Shown piece by piece: positions 1-5,922 of a stretch of DNA of 8,905 bases (positions are counted from its first letter, which is position 1; the number at the start of each line of letters is the position of its first letter). This stretch comes from an uncultured Syntrophobacteraceae bacterium (lineage in GTDB: Bacteria > Desulfobacterota > Syntrophobacteria > Syntrophobacterales > Syntrophobacteraceae): contig CALBZH010000635.1 of assembly GCA_937889795.1 (NCBI GenBank), positions 1 to 8,905 of the forward strand, given 5' to 3'. Under the pieces are notes generated by a model, which was not told the DNA's origin, made no database searches, and saw only the letters and a program-made list of their open reading frames with translations. The translations under genes and the position numbers were made by a program.

Positions 1-94
1 TGGCGGAGAGAGAGGGATTCGAACCCTCGGTACACCTTTTGGGCGTACACACGATTTCCAGTCGTGCTCCTTCAGCCAACTCGGACATCTCTCC
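1..94 (-). tRNA. tRNA-Ser (anticodon GGA)
   Basis: Class II tRNA read on the minus strand. The acceptor stem GGAGAGA pairs with TCTCTCC, followed by discriminator G and an encoded CCA (the TGG at 1-3). The anticodon stem CACGA/TCGTG encloses the loop CTGGAAA, giving anticodon GGA, which reads the serine codons UCC and UCU. A long variable arm (GTACGCC/GGTGTAC with one G-U pair) is the serine-type identity element. The T arm is GAGGG-TTCGAAT-CCCTC. It lies 41 nt downstream of a second serine tRNA in the same direction, so the two are probably processed from one precursor. Confidence 0.97.
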
Positions 95-135
95 GTGTAA
101 CTGCGCGTGCATGAATCAACGTCTACGACGTCGGG

Positions 136-231
136 TGGCGGAGAGGGTGGGATTCGAACCCACGTGCCCTGCTCTTCACAGGACAAGTCGATTTCGAGTC
201 GACCCCGTTACGGCCACTTCGGTACCTCTCC
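136..231 (-). tRNA. tRNA-Ser (anticodon CGA)
   Basis: Class II tRNA on the minus strand. The acceptor stem GGAGAGG pairs with CCTCTCC, and discriminator G plus CCA are encoded (TGG at 136-138). The anticodon stem GTCGA/TCGAC holds the loop CTCGAAA, giving anticodon CGA for the codon UCG. The long variable arm is built on GTCCTG/CAGGGC, and the T arm is GTGGG-TTCGAAT-CCCAC. Its 5' end lies only 6 nt after the stop codon of the deaminase gene upstream, so it is probably cut out of the tadA transcript by RNase P. Confidence 0.97.
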
Positions 232-237
232 TCCGTT

Positions 238-735
238 TCACTGTTCCACGGCATGTCGTCGCGCTCTGAAGAACCGGCGTAGCAGCTCGGCGCTTTCCGA
301 CGCCCGGATGCCTTGGACAGTCCGCATATAATGATTGAAAAGTGGGACGTTTGTCAAGTCCACAACACTGCCCGCCGCTCCGGACTTGGGATCGGCCGCC
401 CCGAACACGAGCACGCTCACCCGGGAATGGAGCATGGCGCCGAGGCACATGCAACAGGGCTCGAGGGTGCTATAGAGGACGGTATTCGGCAATCTGTAGT
501 TCCCACGAGCACGCGCCGCCTCGCGCAGCACCAGAAGCTCGGCATGCGCCGTCGGGTCGCATGCGGAAATGGGCCGGTTGTGGGCTCGAGCGAGAAGCTT
601 GCCTTCAGCCGAAGCCAAAACCGCCCCCACGGGGACCTCGCCTTCGTCGAACGCCTTCTGGGCCTCCACGAGCGCGTGGTCCATGAACCACTCGTGATCC
701 CACCCGAACCGGGATTCTTCGTCCATGCTGGCCAC
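238..735 (-). CDS. tadA: tRNA adenosine-34 deaminase TadA
   Basis: TadA is a zinc enzyme of the cytidine-deaminase fold. It converts A34 to inosine in tRNA-Arg(ACG), so that one tRNA reads CGU, CGC and CGA. The protein shows the family's two catalytic signatures: DPTAHAE, with zinc ligand His64 and proton-shuttling Glu66, and EPCCMC, with zinc ligands Cys94 and Cys97. The N-terminal GEVPVGAVL segment is also typical. I chose the GTG start at 735 because AGGGAGG (744-750) sits 8 nt upstream. This gives 165 residues, normal for the family. An in-frame ATG at 726 lies too far from that site, and an ATG at 789 gives an 18-residue extension with no family support. The gene is followed after 6 nt by two serine tRNAs in the same direction. 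Confidence 0.93.
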   Translation of the reverse strand: MASMDEESRFGWDHEWFMDHALVEAQKAFDEGEVPVGAVLASAEGKLLARAHNRPISACDPTAHAELLVLREAARARGNYRLPNTVLYSTLEPCCMCLGAMLHSRVSVLVFGAADPKSGAAGSVVDLTNVPLFNHYMRTVQGIRASESAELLRRFFRARRHAVEQ

Positions 736-827
736 AGGCTGATCCTCCCTCCGCACTCCGGGGACACGTGCCCCTTCCAATGCAACCACACCGTTGCCAT
801 GGAGCCAACGTTCGCAATTGGAGCGGT

Positions 828-856
828 CTTATATACAAACACCTCCGTTCAGGCAA
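828..856 (-). promoter_or_regulatory. candidate sigma70 promoter for tadA-tRNA-Ser unit
   Basis: On the minus strand, TTGCCT (851-856; four of six consensus bases) is separated by 17 nt from TATAAG (828-833; five of six). Transcription would start near 820, leaving a leader of about 85 nt before the GTG start of tadA. Seen by eye only. Confidence 0.4.
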
Positions 857-966
857 GGCCCCAAACAAGAGCGTGCGCAATCCGAGGGAGTGCGCCATCC
901 GCGATGGCTTCAGACCCGCTCCTCCGATAGCACAAACATTATATGAGGTTAGAGCTACTTTTCTTA

Positions 967-995
967 TTGATATTTGCTAGGAATGGCCTCATACT
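967..995 (+). promoter_or_regulatory. candidate sigma70 promoter for the 1135-3281 pair
   Basis: TTGATA (967-972; five of six) and CATACT (990-995; four of six) are 17 nt apart within the AT-rich part of the divergent intergenic region. The predicted leader is about 130 nt. It could drive both the small cysteine-rich gene and the L,D-transpeptidase gene. The evidence is a visual consensus match only. Confidence 0.35.
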
Positions 996-1134
996 TCTTT
1001 CGTCACAATCAGAGACATTCAAGCCTCCCCCTTCTTGGCTTGGCGCCAACGACTTCTTATCTTCGTGGACGAGAAGCAATTGACGAATGCCGTTCAGCAT
1101 CGAGCCGAGGATCGCACGGCAAGGGGAGCAGGCC

Positions 1135-1431
1135 ATGCAGGATGACCCGAGGGAAGCGGAAGCGTGTTTTGTTTCGTTCGCCGGTCTCAGCCGAGTGTAC
1201 GACCCCGGCTGCGGGAAGGATCCTTCCAGCAAGAAGCATCCTTGTCCTGATTGCCACTTTTGTCAGAACTGCAGCGACGCGCGGTGCAACGCGTGCCGCA
1301 GCGAGAGAAACCGGCATTGCCGGGGGCAGCATTGCCACAAGCTCAGTCTTCGCGAGCAGATTGCACTTTTTGAAAGTCTGAACCGTGGCGATAGGAGCCC
1401 GTCACTGCCTACGACGGACCCCGTCGCGTGA
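1135..1431 (+). CDS. small cysteine-rich protein, unknown function
   Basis: A 98-residue protein of no function I can assign. It has ten cysteines at about residues 11, 26, 37, 40, 43, 46, 51, 54, 62 and 67. The centre follows CxxCxxCxxC, then RCxxCR, then CRGxxC, with histidines at 35, 41, 61, 66 and 68. That pattern suggests bound zinc or an iron-sulfur cluster, but no named family is claimed. The C-terminal part (KLSLREQIALFESLN) looks like an amphipathic helix. There is no signal peptide or membrane segment, so it should be cytoplasmic. The ATG at 1135 is chosen because AAGGGGAG (1121-1128) lies 6 nt upstream; the ATG at 1087 has no such site. Its TGA overlaps a possible GTG start of the downstream transpeptidase gene (GTGA at 1428-1431), suggesting co-translation. 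Confidence 0.78.
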   Translation: MQDDPREAEACFVSFAGLSRVYDPGCGKDPSSKKHPCPDCHFCQNCSDARCNACRSERNRHCRGQHCHKLSLREQIALFESLNRGDRSPSLPTTDPVA

Positions 1432-1469
1432 TTGGCCGCCCATTAGCTGGAGAAGCAGACCCGAGCACC

Positions 1470-3281
1470 ATGAAGGACAGAGATTTCGCCCTCCCACGTA
1501 TGTTGTCGATTGCGCTCCTTGTCTTGACTTTCATGCCCCTGGGCCAGTCAGTGGTATTTTCCGAGGCAGTGACCGCTGATTCCCAGCAGGCTCGGGACGA
1601 GAATCGAGCGACTCCTGCACCCAAACGATCCAGCGAGCCCTCCTCCGTTTTTTGGCGCTCCTTCCTGTGGGAATCGATCCCTCCCGACTGGCTTTCTGAT
1701 ACAAGCCGCCAAGGCATCATGCAGGGTTACGAAGCAAGGGGCTGGCTGCCGCTTTTCATCACGGCCCGGTTTGAAGCGAATGAGGGAGCAAAGCAATTGC
1801 TGGGCGCACTCTCGGACCTTGATTCCCATGCGATCGATCCCACCCAGTTCAAGTTGGACTGGTTACGCAAGGAGATGGCTCGGCTCGAGGATTGTCGGCT
1901 CGCACTGGCTGATGTTGATGCGGATGTGCACGACACCGTCGCATCTCTGGGGGAGAGCGCCGATTTCGAGCGTTACAAGTCACAGGACCAGCAGATCCCG
2001 TTGCAGCGTTATGCCTCAAACGCACCGGAGGTGATGCTTCCGGATCCGAACCTGAGGAAGCAGAAAGAGCGACTGTATCGTGAAGCGTTCAAAGCGGCGA
2101 GCCAAGTCGATCTTTATTTGACCGACGCACTGGTCCGGTTTGCTCGAGAGATGGACGCCCATTCTGGAGAAAAACAGACCCAGGCGCTCCAAGGTGCTCT
2201 GAGTATCCGAGACCTCATCCGCGAGGTCATTCCGGACTCACCTCGTTACAAGACCTTAAAAGCCGCTTATGCCAGGTATCGCACTTTGGCCCAGCAGCAT
2301 CCCCAAACCCATGGCATCAATCCTGCCTCACTCGAGTCGGGACAGTCTGGAGGAGCGGTACGTGACCTTCAGGCTCGACTCCAGCAAGAAGGCTTCCTTG
2401 ACGGGAAGGTGACGGGCCACTTTGATTCAGCGACGCACGACGCCCTCCGCGCTTTCCAGAAGGCCCACGGAATCGAGCCTGACGGAAAGATCGGACAGCG
2501 TACGAAAGAGTGGCTCGGTATCCCCTACGCCAAGAAGGCACGCATGATTGGGGCCAGTCTCAAACAGGTTCGGCAAAGTGACACGCGGCAGTACACGACC
2601 TTCCTTCGAATCAACATTCCGCAGTTCACCCTCGAGTACGTCAGGGAGGGCAAGGTCCAGGCGAGTCACCGCGTCATCGTCGGAAAGGCATCGGGACGCA
2701 AAATCAAGATGAACGGACGGATGGTGGGCGAAAACGAGACTCCACCTCTTTCGAGCTCCGTTCAGCAGATTGTCGTGAATCCCCGTTGGTACATCAACGA
2801 CCGCATTTGGCGGGAGCTAGCCGGCAATATCGAGGATGACCCGACGTTTTATGAGCGCCACGGCTTCGGCCGAGCAGGAGGCTACTACGCAGGCGGGGCT
2901 CCTCGCGTTTTCCAAGAGCCCGGGCCGTCCAACCCGCTCGGCCAGGTTAAGCTGGAATTCCCGAATGCCTATGCCGTCTACGTCCATGACACTCCGAAAA
3001 AGCATCTCTTCGCGCGCGCTCGGCGTGACTTTTCTCACGGTTGCGTCCGCCTTGAGAACGCTCGCTCCCTTGCGGAAATGATCCTTACTGATGACCAAAA
3101 CCCTATGGCGTCCAAATTGAAAGGCCTATTCGACACGCGCCGAACCACGTATATCAAGCTCAACGAGCCCCTCCCCATCGTCATTGAATACGTTCCCGTG
3201 ATCAGCGACGATAGCGGCTCGATTCTGTTTTGTGGCGACCCTTACGGCCAGCTCGATCAAGCGTCCCAGAAGAGCTCTTAA
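1470..3281 (+). CDS. YcbB-like L,D-transpeptidase (peptidoglycan 3-3 crosslinking)
   Basis: This is a secreted murein L,D-transpeptidase. From the ATG at 1470 it has 603 residues. A signal peptide comes first (charged MKDRDFALPR, hydrophobic core about 11-25, probable cleavage after AVTA at 36). Next is a YcbB-type scaffold region (about 60-290, including DLDSHAIDPTQF and YLTDALVRFAREM). A peptidoglycan-binding domain follows (about 293-351; VRDLQARLQ and FQKAHGIEPDGKIG). The YkuD catalytic domain spans about 377-560, with the SHGCVRLEN motif and nucleophile Cys525 beside His523. Enzymes of this type join two meso-diaminopimelate residues, and E. coli YcbB (LdtD) has the same scaffold, binding and catalytic parts. 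The start is uncertain. A GTG at 1428 would overlap the upstream stop by GTGA and add 14 residues. The 1470 start gives the better signal peptide, although its nearest GGAG is 17 nt away. Confidence 0.9.
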   Translation: MKDRDFALPRMLSIALLVLTFMPLGQSVVFSEAVTADSQQARDENRATPAPKRSSEPSSVFWRSFLWESIPPDWLSDTSRQGIMQGYEARGWLPLFITARFEANEGAKQLLGALSDLDSHAIDPTQFKLDWLRKEMARLEDCRLALADVDADVHDTVASLGESADFERYKSQDQQIPLQRYASNAPEVMLPDPNLRKQKERLYREAFKAASQVDLYLTDALVRFAREMDAHSGEKQTQALQGALSIRDLIREVIPDSPRYKTLKAAYARYRTLAQQHPQTHGINPASLESGQSGGAVRDLQARLQQEGFLDGKVTGHFDSATHDALRAFQKAHGIEPDGKIGQRTKEWLGIPYAKKARMIGASLKQVRQSDTRQYTTFLRINIPQFTLEYVREGKVQASHRVIVGKASGRKIKMNGRMVGENETPPLSSSVQQIVVNPRWYINDRIWRELAGNIEDDPTFYERHGFGRAGGYYAGGAPRVFQEPGPSNPLGQVKLEFPNAYAVYVHDTPKKHLFARARRDFSHGCVRLENARSLAEMILTDDQNPMASKLKGLFDTRRTTYIKLNEPLPIVIEYVPVISDDSGSILFCGDPYGQLDQASQKSS

Positions 3282-3286
3282 ACACT

Positions 3287-3333
3287 CGATCCGGTTACTC
3301 CCTGCCTCTTCCGTGGCCTCGAGCGCCGGATCG
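3287..3333 (+). terminator. perfect 8-bp inverted repeat after transpeptidase gene, possible terminator
   Basis: CGATCCGG at 3287-3294 is exactly complementary to CCGGATCG at 3326-3333. The repeat begins 5 nt past the stop codon, encloses a 31-nt loop and is followed by TCTTTCCCC. The position fits a transcript end, but the long loop and weak U tract make an intrinsic terminator doubtful. It may instead simply protect the mRNA 3' end. Confidence 0.25.
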
Positions 3334-3761
3334 TCTTTCCCCGGCCACAGTTCCGGCCTGCGCTTCACTCCTGGTTGCCGTCAAAGGACGGAACCGGTCG
3401 TGTTTTTTCGCACAAAACTCCCTCGTCTGGTCCAACCGCGCCCCACCTGCATCCGGCAGTCCCTATGCCGCCAATCCGGTCTGGCAATGTCCTCTTGCTC
3501 GCCTGCCCTGGGACCCTTCCCCCAGCACGGCTTCGCCTCTCGAGGACGCAGAACACTTCAATAGATCCAACCCTTTGTTATTTCAGCAACTCAGAGAAGA
3601 AACAGGCGCAAATATCGCCCCTTCTTAGAATTAACCCGTTGAATTACCATTACTATTTAGCAGAGTTAGAGCCTGGATAATCTCATCATATGTTTTATTA
3701 TCCATCTCAGCCGCTTATAGTCTATTCAATTCTACTTCTTGGCTTTTTTCACGAAAATAGT

Positions 3762-3790
3762 TTGACAGGAAGCGCGCATTCCGCTAGTGA
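3762..3790 (+). promoter_or_regulatory. weak candidate promoter for the MepA-like gene
   Basis: A perfect TTGACA (3762-3767) is followed after 17 nt by TAGTGA (3785-3790), which matches only two of six -10 bases. A promoter somewhere in this AT-rich leader is likely, because the gene lies 588 nt past its upstream neighbour. The exact hexamers are uncertain. Confidence 0.22.
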
Positions 3791-3869
3791 AGTAATCCTC
3801 ATGAAGGAAATCTCAGAAAAAAGCCGGATCAAGGACGGCTATCTGTTCTTTAAAAATAGGAGGAGAGTA

Positions 3870-5615
3870 ATGCGGCACTCTTTCCGCACGCCGACGCTAT
3901 GTTTTTTAACAATCGTAACCCTGTCGGTATTCTCAACACCACCCTTGATCCCCCAAACAGCTTTAGCCCTCACTGCCTCTTTCGGCCAGCCCTATCACGG
4001 GTCCCTCAGCAACGGAGTCCCCTTTCCCCGTCAGTTCAACGGCTACATGCTTCGAGACGAAGACCACACGTACACGACCCCCGAAGTCGTCGGCGCCATG
4101 CTGGATGCCATTGATGCCGTTCAAAAACAGGCTCCTAACGGCTCACCCCTATACATCGGGGATTTTTCCCTACCCAATGGCGGCTCCATGGTGCATCACA
4201 GGTCGCATCAGAATGGAAGGGATGTTGACATTGGAATGTATGCGAAGGGCAACCGGACCCTCGACTCGTTCATGGCCATGAACGAAGAAAACCTGGATGT
4301 ACCAAGGACTTGGTGCTTCATCGAAAATCTTCTCCGCTCCCAGCGGGTGCAATATATTTTTGTCGATCGTCGCATCCAGAATCTGCTCCAGGATTACGCG
4401 CTGGCTCATGGCATCGACGCTGGCTACGTGGACCGTCTGTTCGGAAATTCCCGTGGATCCATCATTCAGCATGTGCGAAACCATGTCGACCACATGCACG
4501 TGAGATTCTATACGCCTTGGTCCACTCTTGCCGCCCAAGTCGGCGGCCTCGACAGCCAGAAGCGCGGCGTCATTGAAATGGCACAGCAGGCTTACCTCCC
4601 CAAGAAGGTCTTTTATTATGCCAAGGGTTCGGAAAGCAACCTGGACAACTTGGCTCAGAGCTTCGGTGTCTCCCGCCGGGAGCTTTGTCGTTGGAACAAC
4701 CTACACGGCAGCGAAGTGCCAACTCCCGGAAGCTGCATCGTCTTTTACAAACGGGGGTTCGAGATGGAGCCCGTTCATCTCGCGCAGACTCTGCAGCCCG
4801 ATTCGGTTCCGGAAGCACCTGGGGCTCGATTCGCCTCCCTCCGCTCTCCAAGGAGCGTATCCGATGCGGCTGGGTCCGCGTCATCGCATTCTCTCCGCGA
4901 ATCTCGAGGCCGAGATCGAGACCATCGCTCGGATAGCCCGGTTCTCTTCACATACAGCATTAAGCGTGGTGACACGATCGACAAGATCGCCAAGAGAAAC
5001 GGCATCGACCCCAAGATGTTAGCAGACGCCAACCACATCAAGAAGGGGTCCAAGCTTCAAGTTGGCCAACAGATTAAGCTTGCCGGGTTAAAGATCCCTC
5101 CCGGAGCCCTTAGCTCGGACTCCTCCGAATCCCGGTCCAAACAGGGCAAGGATAGAGACCGCGAGCGGAGTCGCTCGCTCGCCATGATCTCCACCAAGGG
5201 ATCCAAGGAGCGCGAAACCGTTTCATCCAGAGACTCCAAGGACACCAAGGGCAGAGCCAAGGATAAGGAAGAGAAGAAGAGCAGGAAAGGTTCGGACCGA
5301 AGCGAGCCCAGCAAGCAGGCCAAGGAATCGGCGAGGAGCACGAAGAGCGCCAAGCAGGAGAAGACCTCGCCGGCTGATGCCAAGTCCAAGGTAATCGTTG
5401 CATCCAAGTCGAGCGAGAAGTCGAAATCGTCGAAATCCGAGCCGACCTCAAAGCAGTCCTCCGCCTCATCCGGCTCCAGATCTGCTCAGTCGAAGGCTTC
5501 CGACACGCCCAAGAGCATCGAGCCCAAAAAGGCGCCTTCCGCCTCTGGCTCAAAGGGTAGTCCTTCATCCGGGGTGGCCAAAGACTCCAAGCCCGCCAAG
5601 AAAAAGGGCTCGTAA
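3870..5615 (+). CDS. secreted MepA-like (M74) murein endopeptidase with two LysM domains
   Basis: The 581-residue protein has a signal peptide (about 1-32, ending near QTALA). The catalytic domain resembles E. coli MepA, a zinc LAS-fold enzyme that cuts D-Ala-mDAP and mDAP-mDAP crosslinks in the periplasm. Its signatures are HHRSHQNGRDVDIG, with His113 and Asp120, and HVDHMHVRF, with His205, His208 and His210. Their spacing matches the MepA zinc and active-site residues. Two LysM peptidoglycan-binding domains follow (about 247-296 and 358-406), and then an approximately 165-residue tail of mostly Ser, Lys, Arg, Asp and Glu. E. coli MepA (about 274 residues) has neither LysM domains nor the tail. 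The start is the ATG at 3870, because AGGAGG (3858-3863) lies 6 nt upstream. The frame stays open back to 3690, but that extension lacks such a site. Its neighbour is a transpeptidase making crosslinks this enzyme family can cut. Confidence 0.88.
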   Translation: MRHSFRTPTLCFLTIVTLSVFSTPPLIPQTALALTASFGQPYHGSLSNGVPFPRQFNGYMLRDEDHTYTTPEVVGAMLDAIDAVQKQAPNGSPLYIGDFSLPNGGSMVHHRSHQNGRDVDIGMYAKGNRTLDSFMAMNEENLDVPRTWCFIENLLRSQRVQYIFVDRRIQNLLQDYALAHGIDAGYVDRLFGNSRGSIIQHVRNHVDHMHVRFYTPWSTLAAQVGGLDSQKRGVIEMAQQAYLPKKVFYYAKGSESNLDNLAQSFGVSRRELCRWNNLHGSEVPTPGSCIVFYKRGFEMEPVHLAQTLQPDSVPEAPGARFASLRSPRSVSDAAGSASSHSLRESRGRDRDHRSDSPVLFTYSIKRGDTIDKIAKRNGIDPKMLADANHIKKGSKLQVGQQIKLAGLKIPPGALSSDSSESRSKQGKDRDRERSRSLAMISTKGSKERETVSSRDSKDTKGRAKDKEEKKSRKGSDRSEPSKQAKESARSTKSAKQEKTSPADAKSKVIVASKSSEKSKSSKSEPTSKQSSASSGSRSAQSKASDTPKSIEPKKAPSASGSKGSPSSGVAKDSKPAKKKGS

Positions 5616-5627
5616 CCCTATCTAGCA

Positions 5628-5654
5628 GCCGAGGTCCCCGAAAGGGGCCTCGGC
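5628..5654 (+). terminator. strong GAAA-loop hairpin after the MepA-like gene
   Basis: GCCGAGG-T-CCCC (5628-5639) pairs with GGGG-CCTCGGC (5644-5654). This forms an 11-bp stem with a single bulged T, closed by a GAAA tetraloop, 12 nt past the stop codon. The following sequence, CATCTCTCCCCTCCC, is pyrimidine-rich but has no run of T. It is therefore either an atypical terminator or a 3'-end stabilising structure. It sits between convergent genes. Confidence 0.55.
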
Positions 5655-5830
5655 CATCTCTCCCCTCCCAGGAAGTCTTCCGCAAGTTATTGTGCTTCGA
5701 GGCGACTCTGTCGTGGTGCCCGCTTGGGGCTAGTACAGAGCGGCATGAGCTCTGCACATCCACGAAAGCGATGCTGGATGCCAGCTTTCAGATGGCAGAT
5801 GCAACGAGCGCGAAGCCGACGAGGTCTTAT

Positions 5831-5887
5831 CCAGCATCCAGCATCCAGCATCCAGGCATCAGGCATCAGGCATCAGGCATCAGGCAT
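5831..5887. repeat. tandem heptamer repeat (CCAGCAT x3, CAGGCAT x5)
   Basis: Three exact copies of CCAGCAT (5831-5851) are followed by one C and five exact copies of CAGGCAT (5853-5887). Upstream, GATGCTGGATGC (5770-5781) is the perfect reverse complement of GCATCCAGCATC, which occurs in two registers inside the first block (5834-5845 and 5841-5852). The region can therefore also fold into a 12-bp stem. Such arrays change copy number by slippage. No gene is interrupted. Confidence 0.9.
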
Positions 5888-5922
5888 CTCGACCCGAGGA
5901 GAGATACCTTCCGCCCCCTATA

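Larger units (their letters stand above)
736..1134. other. divergent intergenic region tadA / cysteine-rich protein
   Basis: This 399-nt region separates two divergently oriented genes and carries no convincing coding sequence on either strand. It holds the minus-strand promoter candidate at 828-856, the plus-strand candidate at 967-995, and a small hairpin at 894-908 (GCCATC-CGC-GATGGC) with no U tract. The part from about 935 to 980 is clearly more AT-rich than its surroundings, as expected for a promoter region. Confidence 0.6.
3282..3869. other. intergenic region with inverted repeat and AT-rich leader
   Basis: This is a 588-nt space between the two cell-wall enzyme genes. The first 280 nt are GC-rich. 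They carry overlapping short frames that run on from the end of the transpeptidase gene, have no ribosome-binding sites and resemble nothing known. The last 300 nt (about 3560-3869) are distinctly AT-rich and lead into the strong ribosome-binding site of the endopeptidase gene. Within this part are a TTGACA at 3762-3767 and a small hairpin (AGCCG/CGGCT, about 3821-3841). I recognise no riboswitch family here. Confidence 0.5.
5616..5922. other. convergent intergenic spacer
   Basis: A 307-nt spacer between two converging genes. It contains the hairpin at 5628-5654 and a tandem heptamer repeat at 5831-5887 whose sequence is partly mirrored at 5770-5781. The remaining part, about 5655-5769, shows no gene or structure that I can support. 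Confidence 0.6.

Noticed and set aside
894..908. Hairpin GCCATC-CGC-GATGGC as a terminator
   Set aside because: It has only a 6-bp stem and no T run on either strand, and lies between divergent genes where no transcript is expected to end.
313..930. 205-codon plus-strand open frame opposite tadA
   Set aside because: It lies antisense to a gene with clear catalytic motifs, has no ribosome-binding site and resembles no protein. It is a GC-rich shadow frame.
948..3672. Shared GTTAGAGC word in the two AT-rich leaders (about 948 and 3665) as a common operator
   Set aside because: A shared 8-mer is expected many times by chance in a window this size, and the flanking bases do not match.
3230..3680. 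Overlapping plus-strand frames of 101-132 codons after the transpeptidase gene
   Set aside because: They start inside the end of the transpeptidase gene, lack ribosome-binding sites, and have Pro/Ser/Arg-rich translations typical of non-coding GC-rich sequence.
3690..3869. In-frame upstream extension of the endopeptidase (60 extra residues with a hydrophobic segment)
   Set aside because: The ATG at 3690 has no ribosome-binding site, while AGGAGG sits 6 nt before the ATG at 3870, which begins a proper signal peptide.
5110..5763. 217-codon minus-strand frame opposite the Lys/Ser-rich tail
   Set aside because: It is a by-product of the low-complexity tail's codon pattern. Its Trp/Ser/Pro/Arg-rich translation is implausible, and it overlaps the hairpin and intergenic sequence.
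5831..5887. CRISPR array
   Set aside because: The units are 7 bp and directly abutting, with no spacers and no cas genes nearby.
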